64,000 bases of DNA from Bactericera cockerelli (GCA_024516035.1 CM044955.1:51809074-51873073); one strand, 5' to 3'; shown: positions 45,851-57,455, counted from the first letter of the stretch. Program-made: numbers and translations. The notes: a model not told the origin generated them from the letters alone.

Positions 45851-48800
45851 GTAGGTTGAAACATTGCATTCGTTGTTTGTTTGCCTGTTTTACGCTGACT
45901 GACCGAGCGCACAGCGTCGATACGAGGCTAGTTCTCAATCACAAATAATTCAGATATATTATATTGAACCGTTGGCGAATATTTCAGGTAAGGGCGAAAA
46001 CATCTGGGACCGTCTGGTGCACACAAACCCGGGCGCCATCAAGGACAGACAGAACGGAGACATCGCCTGTGACTCCTACCACAAGTATAAGGAGGATGTG
46101 GCCATTATCAAGGACTTGGGCGTAAGATTATCCAGTGGCATTACGCAACTTCTAGGAAAATGTAACTGCTAGGAAAAATAAAAATAAACTAGGGGAAAAA
46201 GATATTAAAAGTTTTACCTCTAAATTATCTAAATATACATACTTGAAGGATCTTAATCACCTTTCACCAAAATATATTCAAATGAAATGTTACAAGATAG
46301 TATTAAAAAAAGGAAGGTCTTACCTGCTTTCGTTGAATATCTACACTATTTTTTTCCTCTCATTTTTACTTTCCTTATCTTATTATTATTTTTAAACGAC
46401 CGTCCGTCGCTTTCAACTGCATGGTCATAACACTACGGGAGACTAAAGTTTATTAATGATCAGTTTTTTAGTATGGATAGATCATGGATCGGCTTTAAAT
46501 CCTTGAGTTGCATGATGCAACTTGCATCCCACTCCCACGGTCCCACCCTCATCTGAATGAGGTTAAATTTATTTTACTTCTAATAACTAAAATCTAAGGG
46601 AAAGAGACAAGAGTCTTAAAGAGTTAGTGAAAAATCAGATTCACTCTCTTCTGTTCCTCAGTGCCAGGTGTACAGATTCTCCCTCTTCTATTCCTCAGTT
46701 CCAGGTGTACAGATTCTCCCTCTTCTATTCCTCAGTTCCAGGTGTACAGATTCTCCCTCTTCTATTCCTTAGTTCCAGGTGTACAGATTCTCCCTCTTCT
46801 GTTCCTCAGTTCCAGGTGCACAGATTCTCCCTCTTCTATTCCTCAGTGCCAGGTGTACAGATTCTCCCTCTTCTATTCCTCAGTTCCAGGTGCACAGATT
46901 CTCCCTCTTCTATTCCTCAGTGCCAGGTGTACAGATTCTCCCTCTTCTATTCCTCAGTTCCAGGTGCACAGATTCTCCCTCTTCTATTCCTCAGTTCCAG
47001 GTGTACAGATTCTCCCTCTTCTGTTCCTCAGTTCCAGGTGCACAGATTCTCCCTCTTCTATTCCTCAGTTCCAGGTGCACAGATTCTCCCTCTTCTATTC
47101 CTCAGTTCCAGGTGAACAGATTCTCCCTCTTCTGTTCCTCAGTGCCAGGTGTACAGATTCTCTCTCTTCTATTCCTCAGTGCCAGGTGTACAGATTCATC
47201 CTCTTCTATTCCCCAGTTCCAGGTGTAGGGATTCACCCTCTTCTGTTCCTCAGTTCCAGGTGTACAGATGCTTCCTCTTCTGTTCTTCAGTTTCAGGTGT
47301 ACAGATTCTCCCTCTCCTGGTCTCGTATATTGCCCACAGGAGCTATTGATGTGATCAATGAGGCGGGCATTGCCTACTACAGGAATCTTATTGATGAACT
47401 CCTGTCAAAGGATATCCAGCCCATGGTAAGAATCTTGGGAAAAACGCAGATAATTCCGCAAATCGGTTTTTTGTTTGGATTTGATTCCCAAACAAAATAA
47501 AGGTCATCTGACTTGATTTAAAAATTAAATAAATGAGTTAGTATACCTAAGAGTAATTATTAAATAAAGGCTGGAAACATTATCTGGTAACGCAAAACTC
47601 TTTTCCAATTTTTACCGTAGACGATATAATTTCCAATTCAGAGAAGCTGTAATGTCAGGGTCAAAAGGGTACATTCCCAAATGAAGTTGGCTCGTATTAT
47701 GTTTGTACCAATTTAATAAATAAAAAATAGAGAAACTTTAATCATCATCATAGGGTGGCGTCATCGTGAACGATGGTAGCCAGACAGTGGAGGAATGACT
47801 CAGCACTTCTACCACTGTCTTTAGAAGGAGGCTAATAATTGACAAGGGCCCCCAGAACCAAGCCAATGCTGGTCTACTCCCTGTTCATAGTCCCCCAGCC
47901 AAACTTTAAATTTAATTCAAAGAATTATTTCTCTACAGATCACTCTATTTCACATGGACCTGCCACAACCGCTACAAGAGCTGGGTGGATGGACGAACGC
48001 CATCATCGCAGACTATTTCGAGAATTTTGCTGATCTGGCTTTCAAATCCTTCGGGGATAAGGTGAATACATATATAAACTTACTCTATTTCGTGTTAATA
48101 TAGGCCGGTTAACTGGCGCTACTGGACGAGCGCTCGCCTCCCGACGAGCTTGATACTATTAAGTTTGTCTGCTAATGCTAATTATTATGGCCAATAAGAA
48201 TAATTAGCATAGACCATTCAAACAGAAGTTGTCTTTTAACCACATTCTTACCTGTCTCAGTTATCAACGAATTTACGCTTTTTTTATCAGTGCCTCTAGC
48301 ACTTTTTTTTACTAAAGTAGCTACCTTTAAAATCAATAATATATGTTTAATACCATGATGGGCAATGACATACCTGTACAAGTAGACAAACAAGTAGTTA
48401 AAGTGATGAATAATAATTAAATAAATAAATAAAAACCACATGCACAGAATTTTCATAGAATGCCAAACTTTTTTCACATAAGAGTATTTTCTTTCAGGTC
48501 AAGTATTGGATCACTATCAATGAGCCGCGTGAGATGATGGCAGGGTATGGAGGCTATGGGTTCCCATCGGCCGCCCCTTGCTTGAATCTGACGGGCTTGG
48601 GGGCGAGTATTTGGCCACCCACAACTTGCTCCTAGCCCACGCGCGGGCGTACAGACTTTACCAGAGGAAGTACAAGGAGATACAGAAAGGTAAGAGTCAT
48701 TCATTGTTGGGGGTTGGGTCGAGTATTTGACCGACGACTTGTGAAGGGCGTCTGCAGGGTGCACACAAGTAGTTCTAAAATAAACAAAAAATTTTTCTCA

Positions 48801-51800
48801 TAAACATAAAACTACCACATGTTAAGGTAGGAGTACAACATACATTGCTGATCGAGTGGTTAAGGCGCTAGTCTTGTAATTCAGGTAGCGCGGGGATCTG
48901 TTGGTTTAAATAACACACAGTGCATCAATTATTCCCCCTTGATTTACAAGTTGACCACATAATATTGGAATTAAATCATCTCGTTCTCGTTCTAACATTA
49001 ACAATGTGTTCTTTTATGTTCAGGTAGCTCTAAGGCTAAGAGCATTCCTTAGAAATGAATAGAGGTATATTTGTTGTGTACGTATTTTTATACGTTAGCT
49101 TACTGTTTATTCTGTTTACGAGTTTATGTTTAATTATACTGATAATGAATACTGATTAGATATATTTGTTTAAGTAAATATGATTAAAAAAGATAGTGTG
49201 TCATACAAATTGGTAAGACGTATTAGTAGTAATTTTGTTAAGAATTATTTTAGTTTTAATTATGTACTTATTAGCTATTTATTATTATTATTTTTTCTGC
49301 AGATAAGGCTTAATTTTGTTATTTATTTTTCTTTTAATATGTAAGTATTTACGTTGTCAACCCTTGTAATTATTTTATACAAATAAATACAAATATTTTT
49401 TACTACTACTACTACTACTACATTGGTTGTCGAGTGATTAAGGTGCTAGTCTTGTAATCCAGGTATCGCGGGGATCTGTCGGTTTAAATAACACTCAGTG
49501 TATCAATTATTCCTCCTTGATTTACAAGTTGACCACATAATATTGGAATGAAATCAACTTCTGGATTAAAGGAACTCTTGAGTCCTAATCGAGCAGTAGA
49601 AATAAGTATCTTTTATTATTATAATAATATTAATAATTCATTCATTACCAGGGAAGGTGACCATCATTCTCAACTCATTCCACTACTACCCAGCCAATGC
49701 CTCCTCAGCAGAAGACATCCAAGCGGCCGAAAGGGCGTATCAGTTTGGACTTGGACTGTTCGCCCACCCCATCTTTAGCAAGGCTGGGGACTACCCCCCT
49801 CTGGTGAGACAGATAGTTGACCAGAACAGCGCCAAGGAAGGGCGAGCCAGATCTCGACTGCCCAGATTCTCGGATGAGGAGTTGAAACAACTGAGAGGTT
49901 GGTTCTAATCAAACGAGTTAGATCCAGTAGGTATCATGCAATTTTCTTGATTCAGTAGTTATTATTATTATTGATCTAAGAAGTATGACTTCTCCCTGTT
50001 CTTTTTAGACGGATTATTAAATCCGTCAATTAAATCAAGGGTTGGATGGCAGAGATTGCCATAGACAAACATCACACCTTTTTTAAATTTATTATAATTT
50101 CTTACTTAATGTCAAATAAAGAGTCTTACATTATTATTAAAGCAGAGAGGTGAGTTGATGGCATGTATATTGAGAACTATTACTTACCTACAGGTGTGAG
50201 CAAATAAGCTCGAAACAAATGTCCGATTCTACTCTAGATATAGATCTAGAGTAGAACAACTTCTCACTTTTCTGTTTTGACTGATGATCGTAATGATCAC
50301 TATGCTGAAAGAGTGTTCTAACATATATTATAATGTTAAATATAACCATAAGATGCGATTTTTCCCAAGTGGCTTCACAGTTTTAATCAAATTACATAGT
50401 TTAAACGCCTTTAATAATATTAATAAAGCAATAATCTTATTCCAGGCTCATTTGACTACTTCGGAATCAACCACTACACTTCCCTCTTGGTTTCCAACAG
50501 GAATCGAACCCTCAACTCTTCTCCTTCTTACCAGAATGACCAAGCAGTTAGGTTTTCTATCGATCCAAAGTGGTCTGGAAAATACAAAGTCAAGGTAAAT
50601 AAAAAGAGACTATATATTATGTCTAATCTAAGTGGACATTATCAGCTGACTAAAGTATCCTGTGATTGGTTGAATTTCACACTTGAGGGCATGTTAAGGG
50701 AAAGTGTCCACTTAGATTAACTAGTCCTGTTTCATAATTTGGCTTTTATTGAATAAGTTTATGGGCCGAATTGTAAAATGGGATTTCAACAAAGATAAGC
50801 TAGACCATCCCTCAAGTCGGACTATAGTGCCCTGTGATTTGTTAAAACTGCGACTTGAGGGACTTAATAAATTGTTTGTTACACTTATCTTTGTTGTAAA
50901 CTTATTTTTTAACTCGGACCAAGTACCTACATCAGGTAGTCCCATTTTGTCGATTGTTTAACCAAGCACTTATTAAAAAAAAAAAAAAAAAAAAAACATG
51001 TACCCCGAACTATTACTAATGATACCATTTAATGCATTGGTGGTTTTGGTGCTCTTATTCTGTTGTCGAATTCTTAATAATAAAAAAATCATGCATTGGT
51101 TGGGATCTGAACAGAATGTTTCTATCATCTCCATGATCTTCAGTCAAGGGTTTTACCCTCTACTCTCTACTCTACCAGTTACTCATATTATCAACCTCAA
51201 AAAATCGAGAATTGGGCAGAATAAGGAAGGGCTGTTACTGCTGGTCACCCATAATTTCTAAAAATTCTGGTCGTTTGTTAAGCAATATTGGGTGAAATCC
51301 ATCGACTCTGGCTATGCGTTTTTTTTCCAGGTGGTGCCAGCTGGGTTCAGGGCTCTCTTGAACTGGATCAAGCAGGAGTATGGCAACCCCCCTGTGTACG
51401 TCACTGAGAACGGCTACTCGGATGATGGTCAGCTTAATGACGGGCCTAGAGTGGACTGCTACAAGGTGAGCTATTTAGACCCGGGTAGATATATTTATGC
51501 AGCAGTCATGCTTGCTAGTATCTCAGAGCGGGCAAAGACTTTCCACCAATCACAGGACTGCATGGAGCTCTATGATTGGTGAAAAATCACTGCGCGCTCT
51601 GAGCTAGCACAAGTATCTTGACTTGGTCATTATTGCTGGAAATTTAAATTGCTCAGGTTCATTTACTTCAGTCATATCCTAAGCTTTACTATCATTGACG
51701 CTCAATTTCTTTTCTTTTTAAATCAGTCAATAATGATACCTAACCGAATTTTTACTCTACGTTGCTTATACTACATAATATATATTATTATTATTTATTT

Positions 51801-53095
51801 CAGAAATACCTAAAAGCCTTGAGCAAAGCCATCGCCATTGACAAGTGTAATGTTTTTGGCTACAATGTTTGGTCAGCCCTGGATAACTTTGAATGGCTAC
51901 AGGGTTATGCGTAAGTATACAAGAGTCTGCCTGCCTTAAATTTGCTTCTGTATCATAGATATATTTATGATGATTATCATTAAACTTTGAATAATCTTAA
52001 TAATATGTATAATTATCTATACATACAGAGTGTCCACTTTTAATGTGCGCCATAGGAAAAATACATGTAAAAACAGTTTTTCTTGTCTCAAAAGTCGCCA
52101 TTAAGTATTTTAGTTAAAACAAATATGTTAACTCATGTATTTTTATCTGAGGAATCCACTGGTGGTAATTTCATACACTTGGGACTTACAGTTAAAAAGT
52201 TAAGGGTTCGAAATCCGAGAATTGTGTTATGTTTGAAACTCAACATTTTTGTACAATTGGATACTCTATTTTATGTATTTTTTCACGAGAAATTGATTGG
52301 TAATATTTTCAATTACCTGGGGTTTACAGTTAAAAAGTTCTGGGTTCGAAACCGAGTAATTGCGTTATGTTTGAAACGAAACATTTTTGTACATAACTGA
52401 ATGAATACTCTATTTTATGTATTTTTTCACGACAAATCGATTGGTGATATTTTCTAACACGTAATACTCACAGTTAAAAAGTTTGGGGTTCAAAACCCGA
52501 GAAATACCTGGTTTATGAAATTTATTCATTCTGTTCTTTGTTGTCTGCAGCACGGCAATACAAATGATTGGCTCAAATAATATTTTTCACAAATTTCAAT
52601 GGTGCTGGCCAAAATAATATCCAAAACAAAATGTCTTGTAGACAAAAGTATTATCCCTGATTGATGCCTACCTTTAGTTTTGTTTCTTCTGAGTTTGTGG
52701 ATAGAAGTGAATTTTCATTATTTTATTTTTTATAGAATGTTGTCTTTACAGGATAAAATTGGTTTGGTTAAACTGTATTATCAGGGTAACAATGCTAGAA
52801 GGGCTCGTGATATTTGGTTAGAACAGCATCCAGAATGTGCCTATTTCCATCATTGTCAAGTCCTTAGGGCAGTGAAAAAAATAGATAATGATGTTTCTCT
52901 CCATGACAAACGAGTCGCATCAACACATGTCCGAAGAGTTCCTTCTCAAAATGAGACCAACATTTTGAACCTTGTGGAAAGGGATCCCTTTCTGAGTGTA
53001 AGAGAAATAAGTCGACAGCTCAACCTTAACAAGAGCACTGTCTCTATTAAAGAGATTTTTCCTCCTTCCTGTCCACAGGCCTGAAGCCCATTCTG

Positions 53096-53133
<38 letters not shown>

Positions 53134-54992
53134 ACTGTACATAAGACTCTGAAAAAACATAAGTATCGTAGCTATCACTTCAGCAAACATCAGCAGTTAT
53201 TGAATGGTGATTATGAAAGAAGGATTCATTTTTGTTCTACAATGATAGATCTGATAAATGCTGACAGAAGACTGCTAGAAAATATTTGCTTTTCAGACGA
53301 ATCTAGTTTTAATCTGACACACGCTCCCAATTTTCAAATCTCACGGATGTGGGCCAAAGTTTAAAACACGCCCTTTTTCAGTTTGTCTTCTACGGACAAA
53401 ATAAGCAGAAATCGTTATTTCTATTGAAAAAATACACAAATAAAGTTAAAGAATGCTAAAATAAGGTATAACAGATAGTAAAACCAGGTATCCAGGTGTA
53501 CGAAAATATTGAGTTTCAAACATCACGCAATTAGGTACTCGGTTTCGAACCCAGAATTTTTTAACTGTGAACCCCAGGTAATTGAAAACATTACCAATCA
53601 ATTTCTCGTGAAAAAATACATAAAATAGAGTATTTATTCAGTTATGTACAAAAATATTTCGTTTCAAACATAACGCAATTACTCGGTTTCGAACCCAGAA
53701 CTTTTTAACTGTAAACCCCAGGTAATTGAAAATATTACCAATCAATTTCTCGTGAAAAAATACATAAAATAGAGTATCCAATTGTACAAAAATGTTGAGT
53801 TTCAAACATAACACAATTCTCGGATTTCGAACCCTTAACTTTTTAACTGTAAGTCCCAAGTGTATGAAATTACCACCAGTGGATTCCTCAGATAAAAATA
53901 CATGAGTTAACATATTTGGTTTAACTAAAATACTTAATGGCGACTTTTGAGACAAGAAAAACTGTTTTTACATGTATTTTTCCTATGGCGCACATTAAAA
54001 GTGGACACTCTGTATATGATCCATTTACATTCATTCATAATCACCATAATCTCCGAAACAGCTGGACCAAATGACTTCAAACTTGGCAACGAGTTACACT
54101 TGCATTTTTTACCAGTTATTAAATGAATACTGATAATAATATACAGGGTCCATTAGCTGTACAGGGGAGGTGTCAAGGAGTCATTTTTTATGTAAGAACC
54201 ACCCTTTTTCGAGTATGATTATAATTTTTGCGAGTATGATTTACTTCAAATTAATGTGAAAAATTCTAAAACCCGCTTGGAGTCCTAGCCTCCGGCCCTG
54301 TTTTCAAGGTTTTCTTAAATTTAGATTAAAGAACAACACTCAGTGCAGTCAGTGCAGTTATTTAGAACAGATTATACTATAAAAAGAATAGTTTTTACAT
54401 AAAGTAAGAAAAAGATGACCCCTTGACACCTCCCCTAGTAAAGCTAATGGTATCAAAAAGGCATGAAATTTTAATTCTTTCAAATAGAAAGATATGTGTT
54501 TAACAATTTTTACAAAAGAATTAACTTCTTATTTTAAAAAATGACTGAAACCCGTGAAATGAAATCTCCGGCCCTATTTTGAATTAAAATACTTTTAATG
54601 TTAACTACTTTTCATAAATATATTACAAATAGGGTGGTTCCATTTAAGATTCCAAAGTTGATCCCCCTGGGGCCACCCCTGGTAATGATAAAAAATCAAA
54701 ACCTAGCAGAAAAGGTTTCCCCCTCGATAGGTATAATGGTACACCTGTTTTAGTTTTTTTCAAAGGATTTGTATTCGATTTTGCATAATAAGTAATTATT
54801 TATCCCTAATTTTTAATTTTTACCTTTGAATAAAATAGGTATCCTTATTTTCAAAATTACAGAGTTCGTTACGGGATAGTTCACATTGATTTCTCCAACT
54901 CTAACAGAACAAGAACTCCCAAGATGTCTGCAAAATTCTGGCGAACATTTCTATCCGAAGGAAGTAACTCAACATTCGGACTTTTGACATGA
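45661..54992 (+). CDS. Secreted GH1 beta-glucosidase/myrosinase-like (10 exons, one frame break)
   Basis: Exons 45661-45850, 45988-46121, 47291-47425, 47939-48061, 48498-48689, 49652-49897, 50446-50594, 51331-51465, 51804-51910, 54863-54992 give about 513 residues, normal for glycoside hydrolase family 1. Hydrophobic signal peptide at ~1-25, then [20 protein letters not shown] (glucose-binding Q). Acid/base glutamate in TINEP (~E203), nucleophile in VTENG (~E416), and LDNFEW (~465) for substrate binding. Such enzymes cut beta-glucosides in the gut or release defensive aglycones. Oddities: exon 5 lacks one base in a G run, a 37 bp array abuts exon 3, HWDLPQ is HMDLPQ, and introns hold a 160 bp retroposon and a 2 kb transposon. 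No KDEL-type tail. Confidence 0.9.
45988..46121 (+). CDS. GH1 exon 2
   Basis: [20 protein letters not shown], then [20 protein letters not shown], ending DLG; TTTCAG acceptor, GTAAGA donor. Confidence 0.88.
46636..47290 (+). repeat. 37 bp x17 array made of the exon 3 splice acceptor
   Basis: From 46662 to 47290 there are exactly 17 units of 37 bp (629 bp), plus a partial unit from 46636. Each reads TTCCAGGTGTACAGATTCTC, then CCTCTTCTATTCCTCAG. This equals the first part of exon 3 plus a pyrimidine tract and AG. All three forward frames stay open over most of the array. Confidence 0.95.
47291..47425 (+). CDS. GH1 exon 3
   Basis: Forty-five codons, [20 protein letters not shown] to LLSKDIQPM, phase 0 both ends. 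The acceptor at TTCTTCAG is preferred over the one six bases later, because GFQVYRFS keeps the family spacing. Confidence 0.85.
47741..47900 (-). mobile_element. 160 bp (GAT)n-tailed retroposon-like unit
   Basis: On the minus strand GGCTGGGGGACTATGAACAG to CACCCTATGATGATGAT. Flanked by AAACTTTA at 47733-47740 and 47901-47908. Same length and sequence, with few changes, as 37326-37485 in the BEL 3' LTR. No tRNA promoter boxes seen. Confidence 0.7.
47939..48061 (+). CDS. GH1 exon 4
   Basis: [20 protein letters not shown], then [12 protein letters not shown]. The substrate-site HWDLPQ motif has M in place of W. Confidence 0.88.
48498..48689 (+). CDS. GH1 exon 5 (acid/base catalyst), frame-broken
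   Basis: [20 protein letters not shown], then [14 protein letters not shown]; after the GGGGG run near 48599 the family sequence continues one frame over ([20 protein letters not shown]). As written the frame ends at a TAG. The exon is 192 nt where phase needs 193, which points to one missing G. Confidence 0.85.
48847..49610 (+). repeat. Two related tRNA-like SINE copies in GH1 intron 5
   Basis: Copies at 48847-48990 and 49426-49610 share GAGTGGTTAAGGCGCTAGTC and TGATTTACAAGTTGACCACA. The second ends in a SINE A-like CCTAATCGAGCAGTAGAAAT and a TTATTATT tail. Confidence 0.6.
49652..49897 (+). CDS. GH1 exon 6
   Basis: [20 protein letters not shown], then [20 protein letters not shown] and [16 protein letters not shown]. 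Donor GTTGGT is weak but phase fits. Confidence 0.85.
50446..50594 (+). CDS. GH1 exon 7
   Basis: [20 protein letters not shown], then [26 protein letters not shown] is the conserved NxYT region lining the active site. Confidence 0.88.
51331..51465 (+). CDS. GH1 exon 8 (nucleophile)
   Basis: [20 protein letters not shown], then [13 protein letters not shown]; the glutamate of TENG is the catalytic nucleophile. Phase 0 at both ends. Confidence 0.9.
51804..51910 (+). CDS. GH1 exon 9
   Basis: [20 protein letters not shown], then [16 protein letters not shown]; the NFEW motif contacts the sugar. Donor GTAAGT. Confidence 0.9.
52739..53364 (+). pseudogene. Truncated Tc1/mariner transposase, split by a retroposed insert
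   Basis: [20 protein letters not shown] and [14 protein letters not shown] form a helix-turn-helix DNA-binding part. After a break the frame continues [20 protein letters not shown] and [13 protein letters not shown], with the first catalytic D of the DDE triad. The later catalytic residues are missing. Confidence 0.75.
53042..53127 (+). mobile_element. 86 bp retroposed poly-A insert
   Basis: Flanked by 11 bp duplications AAGAGCACTGT (53031-53041 and 53128-53138). About 58 bp of sequence, including CTTCCTGTCCACAGGCCTGA, precedes a long A tract, the structure of an RNA copied by a LINE machine. Confidence 0.85.
54142..54760. repeat. Interspersed repeat family E, copy 1
   Basis: Shares CCATTTAAGATTCCAAAG (one mismatch), CCCTGGTAATGATAAAAAAT and TTGACACCTCCCCT with 63360-63760, same orientation. 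Also contains AGGGGAGGTGTCAAGG at 54163-54178, the complement of CCTTGACACCTCCCCT at 54420-54435. Confidence 0.6.
54863..54992 (+). CDS. GH1 exon 10 and stop
   Basis: [20 protein letters not shown], then [14 protein letters not shown] and TGATGA. Separated from exon 9 by about 2.95 kb that contains a complete TIR transposon. Confidence 0.88.
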
Positions 54993-55390
54993 TGAAACAT
55001 ATTTTCTATGCGCGCCCGGTATTTTGTGGACTATGCAATGTGCAAGATATTTTAAGGTGTATGAGAGAAGATCTTTTTTTTTTTAAACACATATAGGAAA
55101 TGTTATATTGGGATTATTTCATAAAAATACTCTTTACAATCATATCTCGGCCATGTCAAACACTCCCACCCCATCTTCACAACCAACACCACGAATTCTT
55201 CTCCGAGCTCCTCAGATCCTCATACTCGTAGCATTAATAATTGAAATTTCTATTTTAACTCTGAGCCATTGTTTGAGAAGATCATTGTTTAAATAAATTA
55301 CAGCGATTAATTTATTATTCCGTAGTTACCTTGGTGTAGCAATAGCATGCTCGACACTGAGTGTTGTTGCACTCCAGGTGACCAAAGTGA

Positions 55391-55539
55391 CCTCTAGAAC
55401 TGTGGGAAAAACAGGGATTTGGCCATAACTCCTTAACGAAGCAAAATGCCCCTCTGGAAGTTTCGCTTATATGATACTCCACGGTGGGCTGAACCTACTC
55501 TCAAAATAAAAATATATGCATCTGTATCCGGGACACCCT
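55391..55539. repeat. Solo end of the 1.83 kb TIR element
   Basis: GACCTCTAGAACTGTGGGAA to CGGGACACCCTG, matching the right end of 28752-30585 with small changes. The left part is absent. Confidence 0.8.
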
Positions 55540-55545
55540 GTATAG

Positions 55546-56167
55546 GAAGGTATCTGAATTTTCTAGGACTCATAACAATTATCTTATTTATTTATTTAAA
55601 CTTTATTAATACGACATATTATATACAACACAAATAATTACAAATTAAAATACAATATGATAGAAGAAAAAAATAAATAAATATATACATAATATATGTC
55701 CTAACTAAAGGGCCTTCCACCCAACAACTTATCTTGTGAGGAAAAATGGGTAGTGGTTGGCGACATTACCGGAGTCAAAAGCAAACATGTAAAGTTATAA
55801 TATTAATAATAATAATAAGCCCTTCGGCACCCCTTACGGAGCATGGGCCTTTTCCTTATGGAGGGCGTTTATTTATTTAATTTTATTAAAAGACATAATT
55901 ACAATTATTCCAAAATACAAAATTTTACATTTTAACAACTGTGACTAAATTATCCATTAATAAATTAATATAATATTATATGGGTAATAGTATGATATAT
56001 TGACATGTATGATTTTTTTTTCTTCTTCTTTTTTTCTTCTAATATTATTTTAATGTATTTTCCAGCCTTTTTTTTTTATATATATATCTGTATATTTTTT
56101 TTAACTTAGAATATCTGAATAGTTTTCAATATTTCTCTTCATTTCCAAGAGAAATAAAATTAATAAT
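55546..56167. other. AT-rich spacer, SINE traces
   Basis: Contains CTTATCTTGTGAGGAAAAAT (family B body trace) and long T and TA runs. No coding seen. Confidence 0.4.
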
Positions 56168-57455
56168 AATAACAACTTTCTAAACTTCCTTCATATGAGG
56201 TCATAGGTTCTGATCTAAACTGGTTCGAGTCATATCTTTCGTGCAGATTTCAAAGGACTAAAGTTCCATGTTTAATGCATGGAACTAAATCTTTTGAATA
56301 TTCTAGCACGTTGGAGGTTAGATCTGGAGTCCCTCAGGGATCGGTACTTGGGCCACTTCTCATTCTTCTTTATGTAAATGATCTAGTCCTTTCATCTTGT
56401 CAGGGTTGTTTCACAATGTTTGCTGATGATACCACCATACTCATAACTGGTAAAACCAAAGACCATGTCTTTGAAAACTGTAAAAATACAATGAATGGTA
56501 TTCAAGCCTGGTTCTCAGCAAACAGGCTGAAGTTAAACTCTGGCAAGACCACATACATATACTTCAACCCACATGCTCCAAATAGTGTTAGCTCCATCAA
56601 CTGTACTGACTTTACTGTTTCCTACTCTCAAGAAGTCAAATTCTTGGGAATGATTGTTGATGAAAAACTAAAATGGAAAGCACATGTTGAGTATATTAAG
56701 ACTAGATTATCTTCTTCTATATTTGCTATCCTCTCTATAATTAAAAATGTTGGTTCTCGGCCTGCCCTCCTTGCTTATTTTGCATATTTTCACAGTGTGA
56801 TGAGCTATGGTATCGTGTACTGGGGGTTTTCTTCCTATTCCTCTGAAATCTTTCTTCTGCAAAAGCGTTCTCTTAGAGCAATCTATGGTATGAGGAGGGA
56901 TGAATCCTGTAGATCCTTATTTAAGGAAAATAACATCCTTACTTTTTATGGACAATTGGTGCTGGATACTTGCGTCCTAATACACAAAAAACAGGACACT
57001 CTAAAAAGAAACAGGGACATCCATGGGTACAACACCAGGGGAAGGAACGATATTGTGGCTAGTGGGGTGAGACTAATCTGTAGGTCTTACTTGAGTGCAG
57101 GAATAAAACTGTTCAACAAATTACCCAACCAAATCCAACAAATTGAACATGCCGAGCAGTTTAAAACTGCAATCAAGAAATTTCTTCTTGATTTGTCTCC
57201 CTACAGCCTAGAGGAAGTGTCCAATTCTTTGGCTAAATTTTCAGGAGTGGAGTGACCAATCCTACATCCCCCTCCTACTCTTTCTCTCTACTTTTTCTCT
57301 GCCGCTCAAATTTTTAATTTATCATCATAATATTAGTATTAAGCAAATTATATAATAATAATAATAATTGAAATATTATTATTATATTAGATTTAAGCAA
57401 TTGTGTTCATACAATATTGTATATTATCACAATAAAATTCAAATCAATTCAATTC
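56168..57455 (+). mobile_element. Jockey-like LINE, 5'-truncated, RT frame open
   Basis: Coding can be followed from about 56200 (LNWFESYLSCRFQRTKVP) to the stop at 57255: SGVPQGSVLGPLLILLYVND, MFADDTTILITG, VKFLGMIVDEKLKWKAHVEY, and IYGMRRDESCRSLFK. No frame break in this part. The 3' end has AATAAAA and a TCAATTCAATTCAA tail. Different subfamily from the copy at 25690-27515. Confidence 0.85.

Larger units (their letters stand above)
52026..54012 (+). mobile_element. 2 kb Tc1/mariner-type element with long TIRs
   Basis: TA at 52024-52025 and 54013-54014; ends CAGAGTGTCCACTTTTAATG. Arms of about 500 bp contain internal repeats (GGGTTCGAAACC, TTTCACGAGAAATTGATTGG). Non-autonomous: only part of a transposase lies between them. 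It sits in the last GH1 intron. Confidence 0.85.

Noticed and set aside
46662..47290. CRISPR-like regular array
   Set aside because: Units are contiguous with no unique spacers, and the genome is eukaryotic.
46627..47500. 279-residue ORF and companions across the 37 bp array
   Set aside because: All forward frames are open because of the repeat; only exon 3 (from 47291) matches the GH1 family. Novel peptides would require unusual splicing.
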